DNA of 64,000 nt from Phytophthora sp. 'mugwort' (GCA_033558025.1 JAUCEF010000011.1:744001-808000); one strand, 5' to 3'; numbered from the stretch's first letter, positions 22,131-32,849 are shown. A program made the numbers and translations. Notes: generated by a model from the letters alone, not told the origin.

Positions 22131-22924
22131 TGACGAACGGCCGCGTGCAACTAAGCGAAGAGAGGCCTCGAAGAAATGGTGGGTAATAATCTGCCGCTAT
22201 ACAGCATCTGCCGCCTGAGATCCCAGATCCAGCTGAAACGTCTGGAATCTCAGCTCTGGGGTTGTGTCCGAAGCCTGATTCATGAAGGATCCCTAATCTA
22301 GCAGCTAAGAGCGAAAGAAGAAAGGCAGTGCAACCACTAGCCAGCTAACACATGTCAGTGCGCAATAGCGGAGGTGGCTTGCGTTTGCCGAGCCGCAAGT
22401 CCGAACAATGGTCTCCAAGGCCTGGATGCTTGCCTTGACCGTCTTGAGACCCGTCATTCTGCGTTTGAAGAATAGAGAGAATTAACATCTAGCTGTGGTG
22501 GCAGTGATTTTCGTGAAATTGCTGCTATCAGCGAAGCTGTTAATCGCCGAATGATGATTGTGTCGCTTATGGACTATCCGGCACCTGGACGCCATCGTTT
22601 GGTCGCTCTCACAGCCTGGTTGGTCAATCGCCCTCGAGCTCCTGATAATCCGCTTGACGATCCACCTGCCCCTGTCACTGTGCAGCCCCTCCCTCATCGA
22701 GATGCACCTCCGGCATAGTGGACCACGAGGAGCGCGGAGTTGTCTATTCCCCACAGCAGGGTGATCCGGCAGGAGGCCACCGTCGGACTCCGTGTCGTCT
22801 GACCTTGTGTCAAATACACCAATAAGTTCGACGCCAACACTTCCATAGTGAAACCACGATAAATCCTACAGAAGTGCATGTAAATAGCAGAAGATAGACA
22901 ACAGACCGATAACAACAAATAGAT
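22131..22924. other. Unassigned region, perhaps 3' UTR/LTR of the Gypsy
   Basis: Nothing recognisable. A plus-strand open stretch at about 22541-22720 is Pro-rich (APDNPLDDPPAPVTVQP) and could be a coding remnant. The region lies between the chromodomain-like end and a reversed gag fragment. Confidence 0.4.
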
Positions 22925-23233
22925 TCATTTCACCGACAGATTCACAAGCCGCCGGAAGACACCTGCCGGACGTAATTCCTGGAGGAAATGCCGTGTTGGA
23001 CATGTGGGGCGAAGGCGCCTCGGCTTAGCGACGACCCAGCGTGGGGCTCTCACAAGTAAGTCAGGAGAAGTTAGTAGGGGGTAGTGCGTGATGTCCCTGC
23101 AGTCTATGAAAGCCTCCAGCGTTCTGCACACAGATGGAGAAGAGGCGACCGCTGCTGCAACTCCGAAAACAAAGAGAAGCTCACGCGGAAAGTTCACAGA
23201 GGAGCCTGATTTAGTCCTCCTCGATGCCACCAC
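22925..23233 (-). pseudogene. Possible gag leader of the reversed LTR element
   Basis: Lies immediately downstream, on the minus strand, of the LTR at 23258-24180, where gag should begin. The 102-codon frame (SSVNFPRELLFVFGVAAAVA...) shows no motif of its own. Assignment rests on position only. Confidence 0.3.
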
Positions 23234-23257
23234 TAGGTACGCTCCCTACGCTGCTGA

Positions 23258-24180
23258 TGTGACGGGATACACAACACTTTGCGAACAGGAAGTGTTACTT
23301 CGGGAGAGTATACAAGCTCACAGTGAACGGCAATTCACACGTCCCTGATCTGAGGGGACTGCTACCACATTAGGTAGATATAATACTGAATATATTTATA
23401 AGTGACCCCTTTTAATGCGTCTACATACTACCGTATTCCCCCTGTTACAAGCGTCGCTATTTACAAGCGTCACTTCATTTTACCCAATCATATTTATCCA
23501 TTAATATTTTAGGTTTCCGCTTTGTCACAAGCGTCAGATCCGCAAAATGAGTGGCGCCGACATATTGTTCACTTCTCGAAAGGCGCAAGGCATGAGAGGC
23601 CACGAATAAACGGCGATGGTGTGCACCGCGATGAAGGCCGTAGTAGCAGCGACAGTGAAGGCGTGTTGCACTGAGACGGGTGTCGAAGTGTAAAATTTCA
23701 ATGCGTTGCCAACTTGTTTCATGCCTATCACTTCTCTATAGCACGCGAAAATCATGATACGTGCAAGTTAGTCCACATGAACGCTACAGATGTGATATTT
23801 ATACACCGCTAGCTATCATTCCAGTCTAGATGAATCCCCCAAAGCGCAGCGCCGTCGCCACAACCACCTCTGAGAAAACGCCGCATGCACACGACCATTT
23901 GCCCACCCTATTCGGCTTTGTGACCCGTATGGGTGCTTTGCATTACCGTACACACATTGCTAAATACGTGTACAGCGCTCCGTCAGCGGAGACCTGTATA
24001 CCTAACTCCGATGTGTACATTGGTGGCGCTTCTAACAGGGGGGAATACCGGTAACTATAAATCACCTATAAAGTACCCTAGATCTTATCCTATTTGGTGA
24101 TTCTGAGGGTTTTGTACCATATGCGTGGTACCCATCCATGACATCATTACCGTGACGTCTTAGTGATGTTGGCTACATCA
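23258..24180 (-). repeat. Ty3/Gypsy LTR, reversed, split by a MITE
   Basis: Homologous in reverse orientation to the LTR at 2144-2442. It starts, on the minus strand, TGATGTAGCCAACATCA at 24180 and ends CCCGTCACA at 23258. Without the 621-bp insertion the LTR is 302 bp, against 299 bp for the other copy. Sequence outside it differs from that of the first copy. No partner LTR is present. Confidence 0.75.
23431..24051. mobile_element. 621-bp TA-flanked MITE-like insertion
   Basis: The left end CCGTATTCCCCCTGTTACAA and the reverse complement of the right end, CCGGTATTCCCCCTGTTAGA, are inverted repeats. TA borders both ends (23429-23430, 24052-24053). The homologous LTR at 2144 has the undisturbed site (AGTTAGTATG) with a single TA. 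Size, TIRs and TA duplication indicate a non-autonomous Tc1/mariner-type element. A 73-codon minus-strand frame inside (23755-23534) has no known family. Confidence 0.8.
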
Positions 24181-24857
24181 CTGTAGTGCTTCTGCTCATG
24201 AAGCGTTTTTCGTCCCACGCGTACATGTACACTCATTCTGTAGTGTACATGGGAAGCGGTGGATTGTTCTGCACAGAACCCAAGGATGTTGGGAAAAGGC
24301 GTTTTCTTGTTTAAGCCCACCAGCGAACAGCCAAGCTAGAGAGGGCGGCAGATTGGATTCTGACGCCAAGTAATCAATACATTTCGGCAAACCTTAGGAA
24401 GCTCAACCAGCTTCCCCAGTCTTGCAGCATCAGGTGGATTCACTACAAAGTCGACTTTAGTGTTCGAATCCCGAGCACCAAGCACCATGTAGACTAGAGC
24501 GGAAGAAACGAAGCGCCGTGCCGACGCCGACGACGAACAAGCCAAAATCGGCGGCCCTCGGCGTGGTCACTTCGATCACTGCACCACGGATCACGAAGGC
24601 CTCGCATGCGTTTTTGGTGCAATGGCGCAAGGAAGGCGTGAGTACTAAGAGAAAATTCGTACGCACTGCCTGACGGCCGGCGAAGACGAAGCCGGCCTGA
24701 TCGAATCCGTAAAGAGTACGTTAGACGATGAACTACTGAACGCGCTCTGCAAGTTTCGTTGCAGTATGAAGGTGGAGGATCTCACGGAAGTCCGCGTGCT
24801 CCGTGAGATCGACACGATCATCGCGTTCATCGAGAACGCGTCGTTGCCGACATTCGC

Positions 24858-25574
24858 GTGTTGCTCCGTGATGAGTTAAAAATGAACTTGAAAGAAACGG
24901 ACGTGAATGAGCGAATGCTACAGTATTTCGAATTGTGTGATGATGTGCTTTCGGATAACGGTCTTAGTGCCTGTTTCGACGACGACCGTGGCATGAAAGA
25001 AAAGTGCAAGTCATTATACGCCATCTTGAACCTGCGCCCGTACGAGAGGAAGTGGAGATGGCGATTTGATTTGAAGCTCAACACAATGGAGTGGAACGCC
25101 ATGATGTGATTCTCGAAAAGGCTTCGGAGAACGAGAATATTTTCATTGTCGCAAGAATGCGCGTCGAGACGAGACTCCGGCTGAAAGCGTTAAGCCCTCG
25201 AAGCCCAATGCCAGCAAGAAGAACAAGAAGGACGCCAAGCCAATTGGGGCACGTTAAATTGGACGACTAATACCGAAGCCGAAAAGAAGGATGCGATGGC
25301 CAATAGCACATCGGCGGCACCAGCAGATGGATGCTTGAAGTGCGGTGGCGCCCATTGTCTCTCCAAGTGTGCCAAGGCTACAGACACCGAAAGAAAGTTG
25401 TTACCGCACAAACATGCGCAAAAGAAGGCTGCGGAACGAGCAGCTCGAGATAAAAATGTTTCAAAGCGTATCAAACGTATCACGCAATGCATTCCCAGTA
25501 CAGTTAAGCATGTGTCACTCAATGGAAAGATAGATATTTCGTATTGTGCGGATTCTGGGTCGAAATTGACATAG
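24858..25574 (+). pseudogene. Gypsy gag with CCHC zinc knuckle
   Basis: Acidic and basic helical segments at 24858-25109 (RMLQYFELCDDVLSDNGLSA) precede a shifted Lys-rich stretch (KPSNASKKNKKDAK-like, near 25200). The frame 25296-25574 then carries CLKCGGAHCLSKC, a CX2CX3HX4C zinc knuckle that would bind the element RNA, followed by a basic KKAAERAARDKNVSKRIKRI. The frame ends ISYCADSGSKLT with the protease DSG just before a stop. Confidence 0.7.
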
Positions 25575-26139
25575 CCGATTTCCACGCCTCCAATCTCATG
25601 GAGTTGGACCCCGATGTTTGTGATATACGAACACCCGGATCCTATGGCCAGTAAGGGTGTCAGGGAAAATGAGTTGGTCAGCACGAAAGCTTTTCGGGCC
25701 AAAATTACGATGGAACCGCGGCGGGACCGCGACGATCGCCCAGCCATGCGAGTATTTGATTTTGGTATGCGCTGAGTCAGAGTTGATTCTCGGACGCGAC
25801 ATACCCATCACGCTCGGAATAAACATCGAAAATCAGCATGAACGTCTTGCTGTGCGTGAAGTTGGTGGCGATGATGACCCGATTCCCTTTGCCAACGACG
25901 AGCGGAACAAGTTTCCCGACAAGAAGGAGCCTATCGATGAGATGCTATTGATGGCGCTGCATAACGGGTCCCTGAGCAACTACTCGGTGAACTACGAAAT
26001 ATTGTATTCATGTATGCATCGCGCTCGGCAGAGATCCTCCAACGCGAGTGCCACCGCTCAAGATCCGTCTGCAAAAAAGGCACGAAGCCATACCGCGCTA
26101 AGCCACTTAATTACCCGCCACATCCGAAGGCGTTCATAA
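25540..26139 (+). pseudogene. Gypsy aspartic protease region
   Basis: The catalytic CADSGS motif is at the end of the preceding frame (about 25548). After a stop and a frame change, the frame 25657-26139 continues TATIAQPCEYLILVCAESEL then ILGRDIPITLGINI, the conserved hydrophobic-Gly-Arg/Asp end of retropepsins. A linker rich in Asp and Glu follows (GGDDDPIPFANDERNKFPD). It is a relic since the two halves are in different frames. Confidence 0.65.
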
Positions 26140-26850
26140 AGGAGTTCAACGAAGAGCTAGTGCGTCTCGGCTGGATTGTCGATAACAGGAACGCGCGATG
26201 GACCTGCGCGACTCTTCCTGTCAAGAAACCGGGCAAGAACGCGTACAGGCAAATGAGCGACTATAGGCCTGTCAACTGGGGCACGAAGGTAATCGCTGGC
26301 TGCATGGATCTTGCAGGCGATACGGAGTGGGTTAGGGAATGATGGGCTATTTTTGGTCTTTTCGACTTTCTGAAGGGGTTTTGGCAATTGCCATTGTCTG
26401 AAGAGAGCCGAGGAATTTTATCCTATACGACCCATTATACGATCTACACTCCAACTCGCGTACCTCAAGGTTGCAGTGACGCTGCCCTATATTTCCAGCA
26501 AACAATGGAGACGTGTTTCAAGAGCCTCCTGTACAAGCATCTTCTCGTATGGATTGGTGATATCATTCTATATGTGGCTCATATCGAGACGTGTCTTAAG
26601 AAGCTCAAGGAGTTCTTCACGTTGTTTGATCACTTCGGGCTTAAGCTCAGTGCCAAGAATAGCAGTTTGTTCCAGACGTCTGTCAAGTGGTATGGCAAGG
26701 TTATCACTGGAGAAGGCGTAAGCCACGATCCAACGCGGATCGAGACGCTTTCTCTATGGCCGAACCGCATATGGCGTCAGAACTACAGCAATTTCTATCC
26801 GACCGGCTGAGTTCATCCAATCAAATAGCCGAGTTGCCAGCTGCCTTCAT
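26010..26850 (+). pseudogene. Gypsy reverse transcriptase
   Basis: In order: LVRLGWIVDNRNARWTCATL, PVKKPGKNAYRQMSDYRPVN, FDFLKGFWQLPLSEESRGIL with the first catalytic Asp, and TPTRVPQGCSDAALYFQQTM. The YxDD site has become WIGDIILYV (about 26550), losing one of the paired Asp residues. KLSAKNSSLFQTSVKWYGKV follows. A TGA near 26341 splits the frame. The domain ends in the connection region (QNYSNF), where the Gypsy similarity stops. Confidence 0.8.
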
Positions 26851-26891
26851 ACTCAGCGTATAGTACTGTGGCTGCCTCTTAACTGCGATAT

Positions 26892-27380
26892 GTGAACCAT
26901 CTCATCTGGTGTTCACTACACCACATCATTCTACGAGACAAGTTAGGAACACAGGTCGGACCTGAGGAACCAAAAGCGGCGCCAGTGGAGGTGATCTTCG
27001 AGTCGCACAAGGGCGACCGCGTGGCTCAAGGCACGCCAGTACGACACTACAAGTCCAATCATGCGCATCTGTGTCCCGTTGTAGCAGCCAGACAATGCCT
27101 GAGCCTTAGAGCAGAGTGGCTCTCGACAGGGCGGAAGTTGAGACCGTATATCACTTCAGTTTCGACTACCCGGACAATCAAGAAGATACAAGTGACCAAT
27201 ATCATTAAGCTGTCAGGGGCTGACATGGGTCTACGGCGATTCGACTACTCCACTCACTCGCTTCGGATAGGAGGGACTGCGCATTACTGGCAGCGGGCAA
27301 GAGTGACCTGGTCATTCGACTCCTGGGTCGGTGGTCTAGCTGGTGCTTCACTGTCTACACCAGACTACGACCGGGAATGA
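26892..27380 (+). pseudogene. Tyrosine recombinase, Crypton-like, C-terminal part
   Basis: A 162-codon frame with VEVIFESHKGDRVAQGTPVR, HLCPVVAARQCLSLRAEWL, RTIKKIQVTNIIKLSGADMG and YSTHSLRIGGTAHYWQ. The HxLRxGG block carries His and Arg of the tyrosine-recombinase active site. The expected GRWSS...Y end is altered (SWVGGLAGASLSTPDYD). The N-terminal half, with the first catalytic Arg, is missing because a Gypsy fragment lies directly upstream. Crypton transposons of oomycetes carry this type; a DIRS-like origin is less likely since no reverse transcriptase is attached. Confidence 0.7.
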
Positions 27381-28779
27381 TTTGAGACGCGGCAAGTTAT
27401 ATGATCAAGTCCTCAACCTGGGGTTGCCACGATCAAGGCATCGTACCGATCCAAACACGCAGCACTCGGGAGGGGAACCCCAGGGAGTCTAACTCTCCAA
27501 GCTAATCAAGTCAACTTGCCCCTCGCAGTGAAGTCGGGAAGGAGGAAAGGTTGGAATCGTCAAGTAAGCCTTACAGCGCTAGTGAGTTCCAAATAATATA
27601 TATATGTATATATTCATTGGTTTCCAACCATCTCGACACCATTCCGCTTTCCGAAAGTCGACGTCATGTCGGTGGCCTTGCTGGTTCCGATCAACAGCCA
27701 GCGAAACAGGGGCGGCGGCTAACAAGTTCTTGGTGGATTTCCTCGAGAAGAAGGAGATGGTGCTCACGGTAAGCCACGCTCAAATTGAAAATGACAGCAC
27801 ATGTAAGTTTTTTGTTGTTGATAAATACGGGTGGTTCTTAGATAAAAAGGTAGAAGGCAAGGAGCAGCTTTGTCGAAAAATATCTCTTACTTTGGGAATG
27901 CGAAGAACTGGCTTGCGGATCTATATCATCATCAGAGCCAATGCGTGGCGAAGAGGCTGCAAAAATCTACTCTTGATGTATCCTGGTAGGAATGCTGCAT
28001 AATTTGGCTTGCGCTTGAACTAAACTAACATTATGATGTGTGTATGCTAGGATACACGATATACAGAGACATCCTTTGTTGTGAAGTAGTCTTCACGCTT
28101 TAGCGCGTGAAAACGGCTTCACAATAAGGGATCTCTCAATTTAAATATTATCACGATCCCTTCTCGTACCAGCTCCACGTGACTGCTGTCACCCTCGCCC
28201 TACAGCCCATTCTCGGCTTTGCATCACTCCCCAATCTGTCTTACCTCCTCTCGATGGCGTTGTTCGCTCCCGTGTCGATAAGTTGCCGGGGATTCTATTC
28301 GGCTGTCGCTGGTTTCCCGACACCGCCCTGCAATGTGGACACGCTGGTGCTTTAAGACTTCACGACGACGATGATACTGTACTTTCCGGGAATGAAATGC
28401 AGTCGCCCGAACTGTCTCTACGTGCTCTGCATCCATGAACCTTTTGATGTGCTTGGTATTCGCGCCTCGGGGCTGCTGGCGTGGTCGATCACGCTCCACG
28501 ATGCAGTCAATACACCCACAAAAGTTAAATACGACACAGCAACCGACGCTCCAGACGGCGTAATTAAAAAAAAATATTGCCCTAGCAAAGCTGTCACGAC
28601 AACCCGATAAGCTGTTGCTTTGCCAAGTACGTGCAGAAGAAAGACTTGCATCATTGGGGGCGAAGACATGATCTATTCATAAGGAAAAGCAGAAAACTAC
28701 ACAGCAGCATCGGGAACTTCCTGTGTAGGGACATCCAAAGCGAGCGCGCAAACATGCGCCAAAAGCACTGGTTCGAGTG
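27381..28779. other. Region without recognised gene; inverted repeats at 28079-28162
   Basis: Frames at 27604-28002 (plus) and 28224-28669 (minus) give no family. The minus-strand stretch 28670-28230 has a Cys-containing segment (FCGCIDCIVERD) in a shifted frame that could be a transposase remnant, not assignable. AT-rich microsatellite-like sequence lies at about 27595-27613. Confidence 0.4.
28079..28162. repeat. Cluster of short inverted repeats
   Basis: TTGTGAAG (28079-28086) pairs with CTTCACAA (28117-28124). Inside it TTCACGC (28092-28098) pairs with GCGTGAA (28105-28111). AAGGGATC (28126-28133) pairs with GATCCCTT (28155-28162). This may mark the end of a mobile element such as a MITE or Helitron-like unit, but no partner end was found. 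Confidence 0.4.
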
Positions 28780-28859
28780 GTTCGGCTAACGTCGCTTTCC
28801 CAAGTCAGGAAGAGCTGAAGCTTCACCTCTCGCGAGTGTTCGCTCCGCTTAATCACGAA

Positions 28860-29507
28860 TTTCGCATGCAATTACGATTTATGTCTATTTGACACGACAA
28901 GAAGGGCTTGTTGGACTTTGTCCAGGAGTTAGGAACTCAGGTCACCGGGATGCCGGCAGATTTGTTGGGCATCCCTACTGGCTTGGCCAAGACGGAAGTA
29001 TTCGACGAGCGCTATACTTCTTTGACGAGGCATTAAGGGGTGCATTGAATGCTGTTTTGTGTTCATTGTTTTGGCGTCGGCGAGACTTGGATGAAGCGGG
29101 CCACATGCTAGTCCATCCGACGGCCCAGAACCTATGGACCTCAACTATGCTAAAAATGAGAAAGCGTAGCTTCAAGCTGCTAAACTGCGCATGGAAGTCC
29201 GTAGGTGCTTCACTTGTCAGAGGTGCTTTATTTGTCGAAGCACCACGTATTTGAAGACTGCCTGCCCTTCATGCAGGTCGCGGCAAGCTCTTCTGAGCCA
29301 AGGCTCTGCCTCGAGCAAGACCAATGGTTTTGTCGCGGAAAACGGCGACACCTAGTAGGCGCGGGGCGACCTACTGGAGAAGAACGGAGTTCTGTTGGGC
29401 CTCACGGAGGACGGCATCAGGGCCCAGCCCAAAGCGAGCCGTACTCTCTAGCACGGAAAGTATGTGTAAGCCGGACTTCTCGTCGCCGAGGCGATAGTGA
29501 AAAGTGA
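28860..29507 (+). pseudogene. Gypsy gag remnant
   Basis: The DNA around GACAAGAAGGGCTTGTTGGA and onward is collinear with gag of the complete Gypsy (the VYFVQELRTLI-type segment, then FDEALRGALNAVL against FEEAMRVALSAK). The zinc-knuckle region near 29230 is reduced to scattered Cys. The frame 29205-29507 corresponds to the basic segment before the protease. Multiple frameshifts. Confidence 0.6.
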
Positions 29508-29532
29508 AAGACTGTGAGAAGCCACGGATTGT

Positions 29533-29919
29533 TTGGATCATTTTTTGTGGCGTTGGGTAGTTATGCTCGAAGCCCACACTGGAATGGCATCATATTGCGC
29601 TGAGGCGTCGAGAGCTCAAAGGAGTGACATCGCTCGTCTAGCGACCGGACTCGCGTCACGGACTGGGAACTTAGATGTGAAGTATCTCGACTTTAATAGC
29701 GTGGAATGCTTTCTGACCCTGAACCTGAATTCGAGATACGACCTCATCCCTGACGTGGCACGACTGGGTCGACATGAGCCATGTATTGACTGGATATCGA
29801 AAACTTTAGGCGCAACACACTTTACTCGTAGTTACCTTTTGACAAGTCGCGAGTCCACCTCTGCTGGAAGCAAAAGCGTTTTTGGCGCGAACACTGGACC
29901 AAGCCGACCAATGTGTTGA
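29533..29919 (+). pseudogene. Gypsy protease remnant
   Basis: The open frame gives VKYLDFNSVECFLTLNLNSR and YDLIPDVARLGRHEPCIDWI, equivalent to VKFLDFDSVERCLVL and YDLILGMTWLERHELWFDW in the complete copy. The catalytic DSGA segment is not recognisable upstream (about 29520). The conserved ILGM has become IPDV, so it is non-functional. Confidence 0.65.
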
Positions 29920-30589
29920 ATAGTGATGTATGTAAAACTTATAGATACTGATGGTGCCGAATACGTGTGCCTGAAACAAGATCGAGGGCTGAACAGCGGG
30001 CGGGATGTAATCCGCTGGGTGACACAGGTGACATATGTCACGAGGACGAGTTGTAGTTATATGCATTCCGTGGCATTGTTGGCGGTAGACCGGGGTATCG
30101 GCATGCAGCGTGGCATGTAACCCACGGGGTGGAGACTGCGAGATCAGCGGCTCTGCGACGGTTGTCGACGAAGCCACATTAGGCACTTTCGAAGCACAAT
30201 AGAACGAGCACCCACGGACGTTGCTGGTGCGACCGTTCCGGCAAACCGGAGGAGGCTGCGACGCCGGTCGTCAGCTGCGAGACGCAGGACTTTGTGTGGT
30301 GTGTCTAGCTCGAACTGTGAGGGCATCCTTCTGATACCGAGCAGCTGTATATCATCGTCAACAGAGTGAAAGGGAACGTGGACGACGACATCAGCATATA
30401 AGCTATTCCCATGGTGGACGCTCTGTTGAAGGAGGGGAGGGGGGGGCTGGACGAGATTCTCCTCATCGACGATTTCGGCAACGACTTAAAGGTCGGCCGT
30501 CTAGCAGAAGCGGTCATTTTACGACCCGAGGAAGAGTTAAAAATATTTCATCGTCGCTTCTGAACGAAGCGGTCCTTGAGGACACCAAG

Positions 30590-31142
30590 AAAGCGCTTAG
30601 CGCGAGTATCGGATCAGTGATCCTAAAGTACTCATCGGAACCTTCCTTTCACTTGGTAAAGGAATATCAAGACGTGGCCTCGAAAGCACCCCCATCGGGT
30701 CTAACTCCGGACCGAGGTGTACGTCATGAAATTGACTTGGTTCGCGGAGTCACATTCAGTATTGGCCTTCGCGGAAGGCAAAGTGCGACGTAATTGTCGC
30801 GTTCGCACGAGGCGGATATGGTGTGATAGAGCGAGTCTCCACACTCCGCCGATGATCTGTGTCAGGAGCCAAACGCCAAGTAAAGTTTCGCTCACACTGT
30901 CAATAAGCTTAACACAGCCACAATTCCGGCACTTACGCCTATTCCTACAAATGACGTCCTTTATAACAACATGACGGGATGTACAGTGTACCGTGCCTTA
31001 ACTTTGGTCGACGGATACTATCAACTGCTCATGCGAGCAAGCGATATTCTGCTAAGCGCGGTTAGCAATCCGAGCGGTACGCTTAGGGAGTGACTGATCA
31101 TGACCATGTGGCTATCGAATGCGCCTCTGACTTTTTATCGTC
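30590..31142 (+). pseudogene. Gypsy reverse transcriptase, N-terminal part
   Basis: DNA collinear with 45230-45810 of the complete copy, including the VDGYYQLLMRASDI-type region (about 31005-31055), but with frame changes throughout. It ends where a solo LTR is inserted at 31148; the YFDD region resumes after 31424 in altered form. Confidence 0.55.
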
Positions 31143-31147
31143 TTGTG

Positions 31148-31423
31148 TGTAACGGGCCAGGTGACTGTCCGTTACTAGCTACACGTAGCAATGAGGAAGC
31201 GGGTAGAGACGAAGACCAAGTATCAAGCCCAGGGTAAAATAAACACTGATTTAGTATTCGGACCAGCGCGGCTGCCCCGGCCTCATGTGAACCACTTAAA
31301 TGCCTAATTGGATGATATGGGGCATGGCTCCTCCCTTATCAGCCAATCATCGGATGACGCATCAGCACCCGCTAGCCAGATGCTACCCTGACTACTTATG
31401 TAGCTGGGAGGGGCCCATTTACA
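31148..31423 (+). repeat. Solo LTR with TTGTG target duplication
   Basis: A 276-bp insert starting TGTAACGGGCC and ending CCCATTTACA, flanked by TTGTG on both sides (31143-31147 and 31424-31428). The uninterrupted Gypsy has CTTGTGAC at this place (about 45813), confirming the empty site. TG...CA ends and a 5-bp duplication are the marks of an LTR left by recombination between the two LTRs of an element. Its ends differ from the LTR families named elsewhere here. The internal CTCCTCCC and CCAATCA-like motifs are unassigned. Confidence 0.8.
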
Positions 31424-31449
31424 TTGTGACGCGGCCACAGGGCGTATGC

Positions 31450-31894
31450 TCAAACATACTTTAAGTCGAGTCCCCGAGTGGGCGGGACTTTCGGCCGGAG
31501 TAGAGCAGGGTTAATAGTGTAATGGACCGACCCCACAGCACGCGCTTGACATGGCTTACACCCCAATAGTGGAGGATCCTAATTTTTCAAACATACTTTA
31601 AGAGGTGGCTCACCACCTGGTTCATCGGGTTATACTTGGGTTTTGTATAGACCCCATCGGAAAGGTCCTGCAAATGTTTAACTCGGCCCAAAGACATCTT
31701 GGGACGTCCACGAGTGTCCTCCTGGACACTAAAATGGGTCTTTCAGGGTACCCATTTTCGAGATAATGACTTTTTTGGATCCAATTGGGTACTTCGTACC
31801 CAATGTTTGGGTCCAAATGACCCAAATCGATCCCAAACAAGGTTGCTTACTAACCTAAAGTGTAATGTATTTTTGTTGATCAAACATACTTTAA
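31450..31894. repeat. Three copies of TCAAACATACTTTAA framing two inserts
   Basis: The 15-mer occurs at 31450-31464, 31587-31601 and 31880-31894. The complete Gypsy has a single related sequence here (ATCAGACATACTTTGACG, about 45850), so the region between the first and third copies is inserted. The two inserted segments are 122 and 278 bp. The second contains the GGGTACTTCGTACCC palindrome and repeated GACCCAAAT-type words. Target duplications of about 15 bp suggest a retroposon such as a SINE, but there is no poly-A tail. Confidence 0.7.
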
Positions 31895-31966
31895 ATACAT
31901 TTTCGTCCACAGTCATGCAGAGCCGGGAAGGCTGATGCGGGGAACCACATTGAGCAACTGCGAGTA

Positions 31967-32640
31967 GTGCTCGAGTCTATGCGCACACATAAGTTGTATG
32001 TCAATGTTTATTCCGCGCTGAAGATATGGTTCACGCCTTGGAGTAAACTCCGTCAAGGCCATTGTGGCCTGGACGGTTCCAAAGAACCAGAAAGACTTCT
32101 GAAACTGGCTTGCTTGGCCAACTACTTGGACAAGTACATGAATAATTATGTTGAGGTGGCGAGGTCACCGTCCAATCTCCTTAACATGATGTGGAATTGC
32201 AGTGGAGCACCGAACATCGAGATGCCTTCGGAGCCATTAAGGAAAGTTTCCTTCAGGCATCAATTCTGGTGCTGTCAGATACCGATCGTTCTTTTTAGTG
32301 TCGTCTGTGGCCATCGAACTTCGGTATCGGCAATGTTTTGTTACAAGCAGACGCAGAAAGGGACAACGCGTGATAGTGTTTAAATTTAACGAGCTGAAGG
32401 CTGTTGATAAAAACTACGCAGTTCAGGACAAAGAGCTACTGTCAATTAAGTATGTTATCGGGTTTACATCCTCGGATTTAAGCCGTTTGTTATCTACACC
32501 GTTCGCGCGTCGCTACGCACGGCGATGCAGCCACCCCATATTTCTCGGAGAATGGACCGTTGGCTCTCCTAGTACAAATTCGCGGTTAAATACCCGCTTT
32601 GCAGGCAGAAGGTTCTAGCCGAACGCGTTGTCGCGCTGGC
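31967..32640 (+). pseudogene. Gypsy reverse transcriptase end and RNase H remnant
   Basis: MLESMRTHKLYVNVYSALKI matches the ECMRTHKLYANIDSVSSALK region of the complete copy, and KEPERLLKLACLANYLDKYM its counterpart near 46100. RNase H follows in another frame: FKFNELKAVDKNYAVQDKEL and RMDRWLS-type sequence near 32555. Similarity fades near 32690. Shifts separate the pieces. Confidence 0.65.
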
Positions 32641-32849
32641 CGGACTACAAGCTCGATCATGTCACGACTGTAACTTCGTGGGCGACAGACTAAATGACAA
32701 ACTAAAGCAGTGACATACAGTAGCGTCTCTACATTTCAACGGACTTCTGCGTGGCGCTGAAAGTGAAGACAGGTTTCCTGAGAATTTGCGGTGCTTGCGC
32801 TTATACCTTTAGCAATTGCGCGTTTTCTCCCTCGTCGTGTTTGCGGATG

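Larger units (their letters stand above)
24300..26850 (+). mobile_element. 5' half of a Ty3/Gypsy: gag, protease, reverse transcriptase
   Basis: Gag and zinc knuckle (24858-25574), protease (25540-26139) and reverse transcriptase (26010-26850) follow in normal order and then stop where a tyrosine recombinase begins. No integrase follows. The relative at 20870-22130 carries the missing 3' part and lies upstream. The left border is uncertain. Confidence 0.75.
28780..32690 (+). mobile_element. Degenerate Gypsy, second copy of the 42279-50247 family
   Basis: It follows the same order as the 8-kb Gypsy: gag (28860-29470 against 43190-43790), protease (29533-29919 against 43830-44207), linker (29920-30540), start of reverse transcriptase (30590-31150) and RNase H (32380-32620). 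Divergence is much higher than in the complete copy. It lacks LTRs at both ends, the integrase and the chromodomain. A solo LTR and a triplicated 15-bp sequence interrupt its reverse transcriptase. Confidence 0.8.

Noticed and set aside
24448..24475. GTTCGAATCCCGAGC as a tRNA gene
   Set aside because: Only a B-box-like match; no cloverleaf can be drawn from the surrounding bases.
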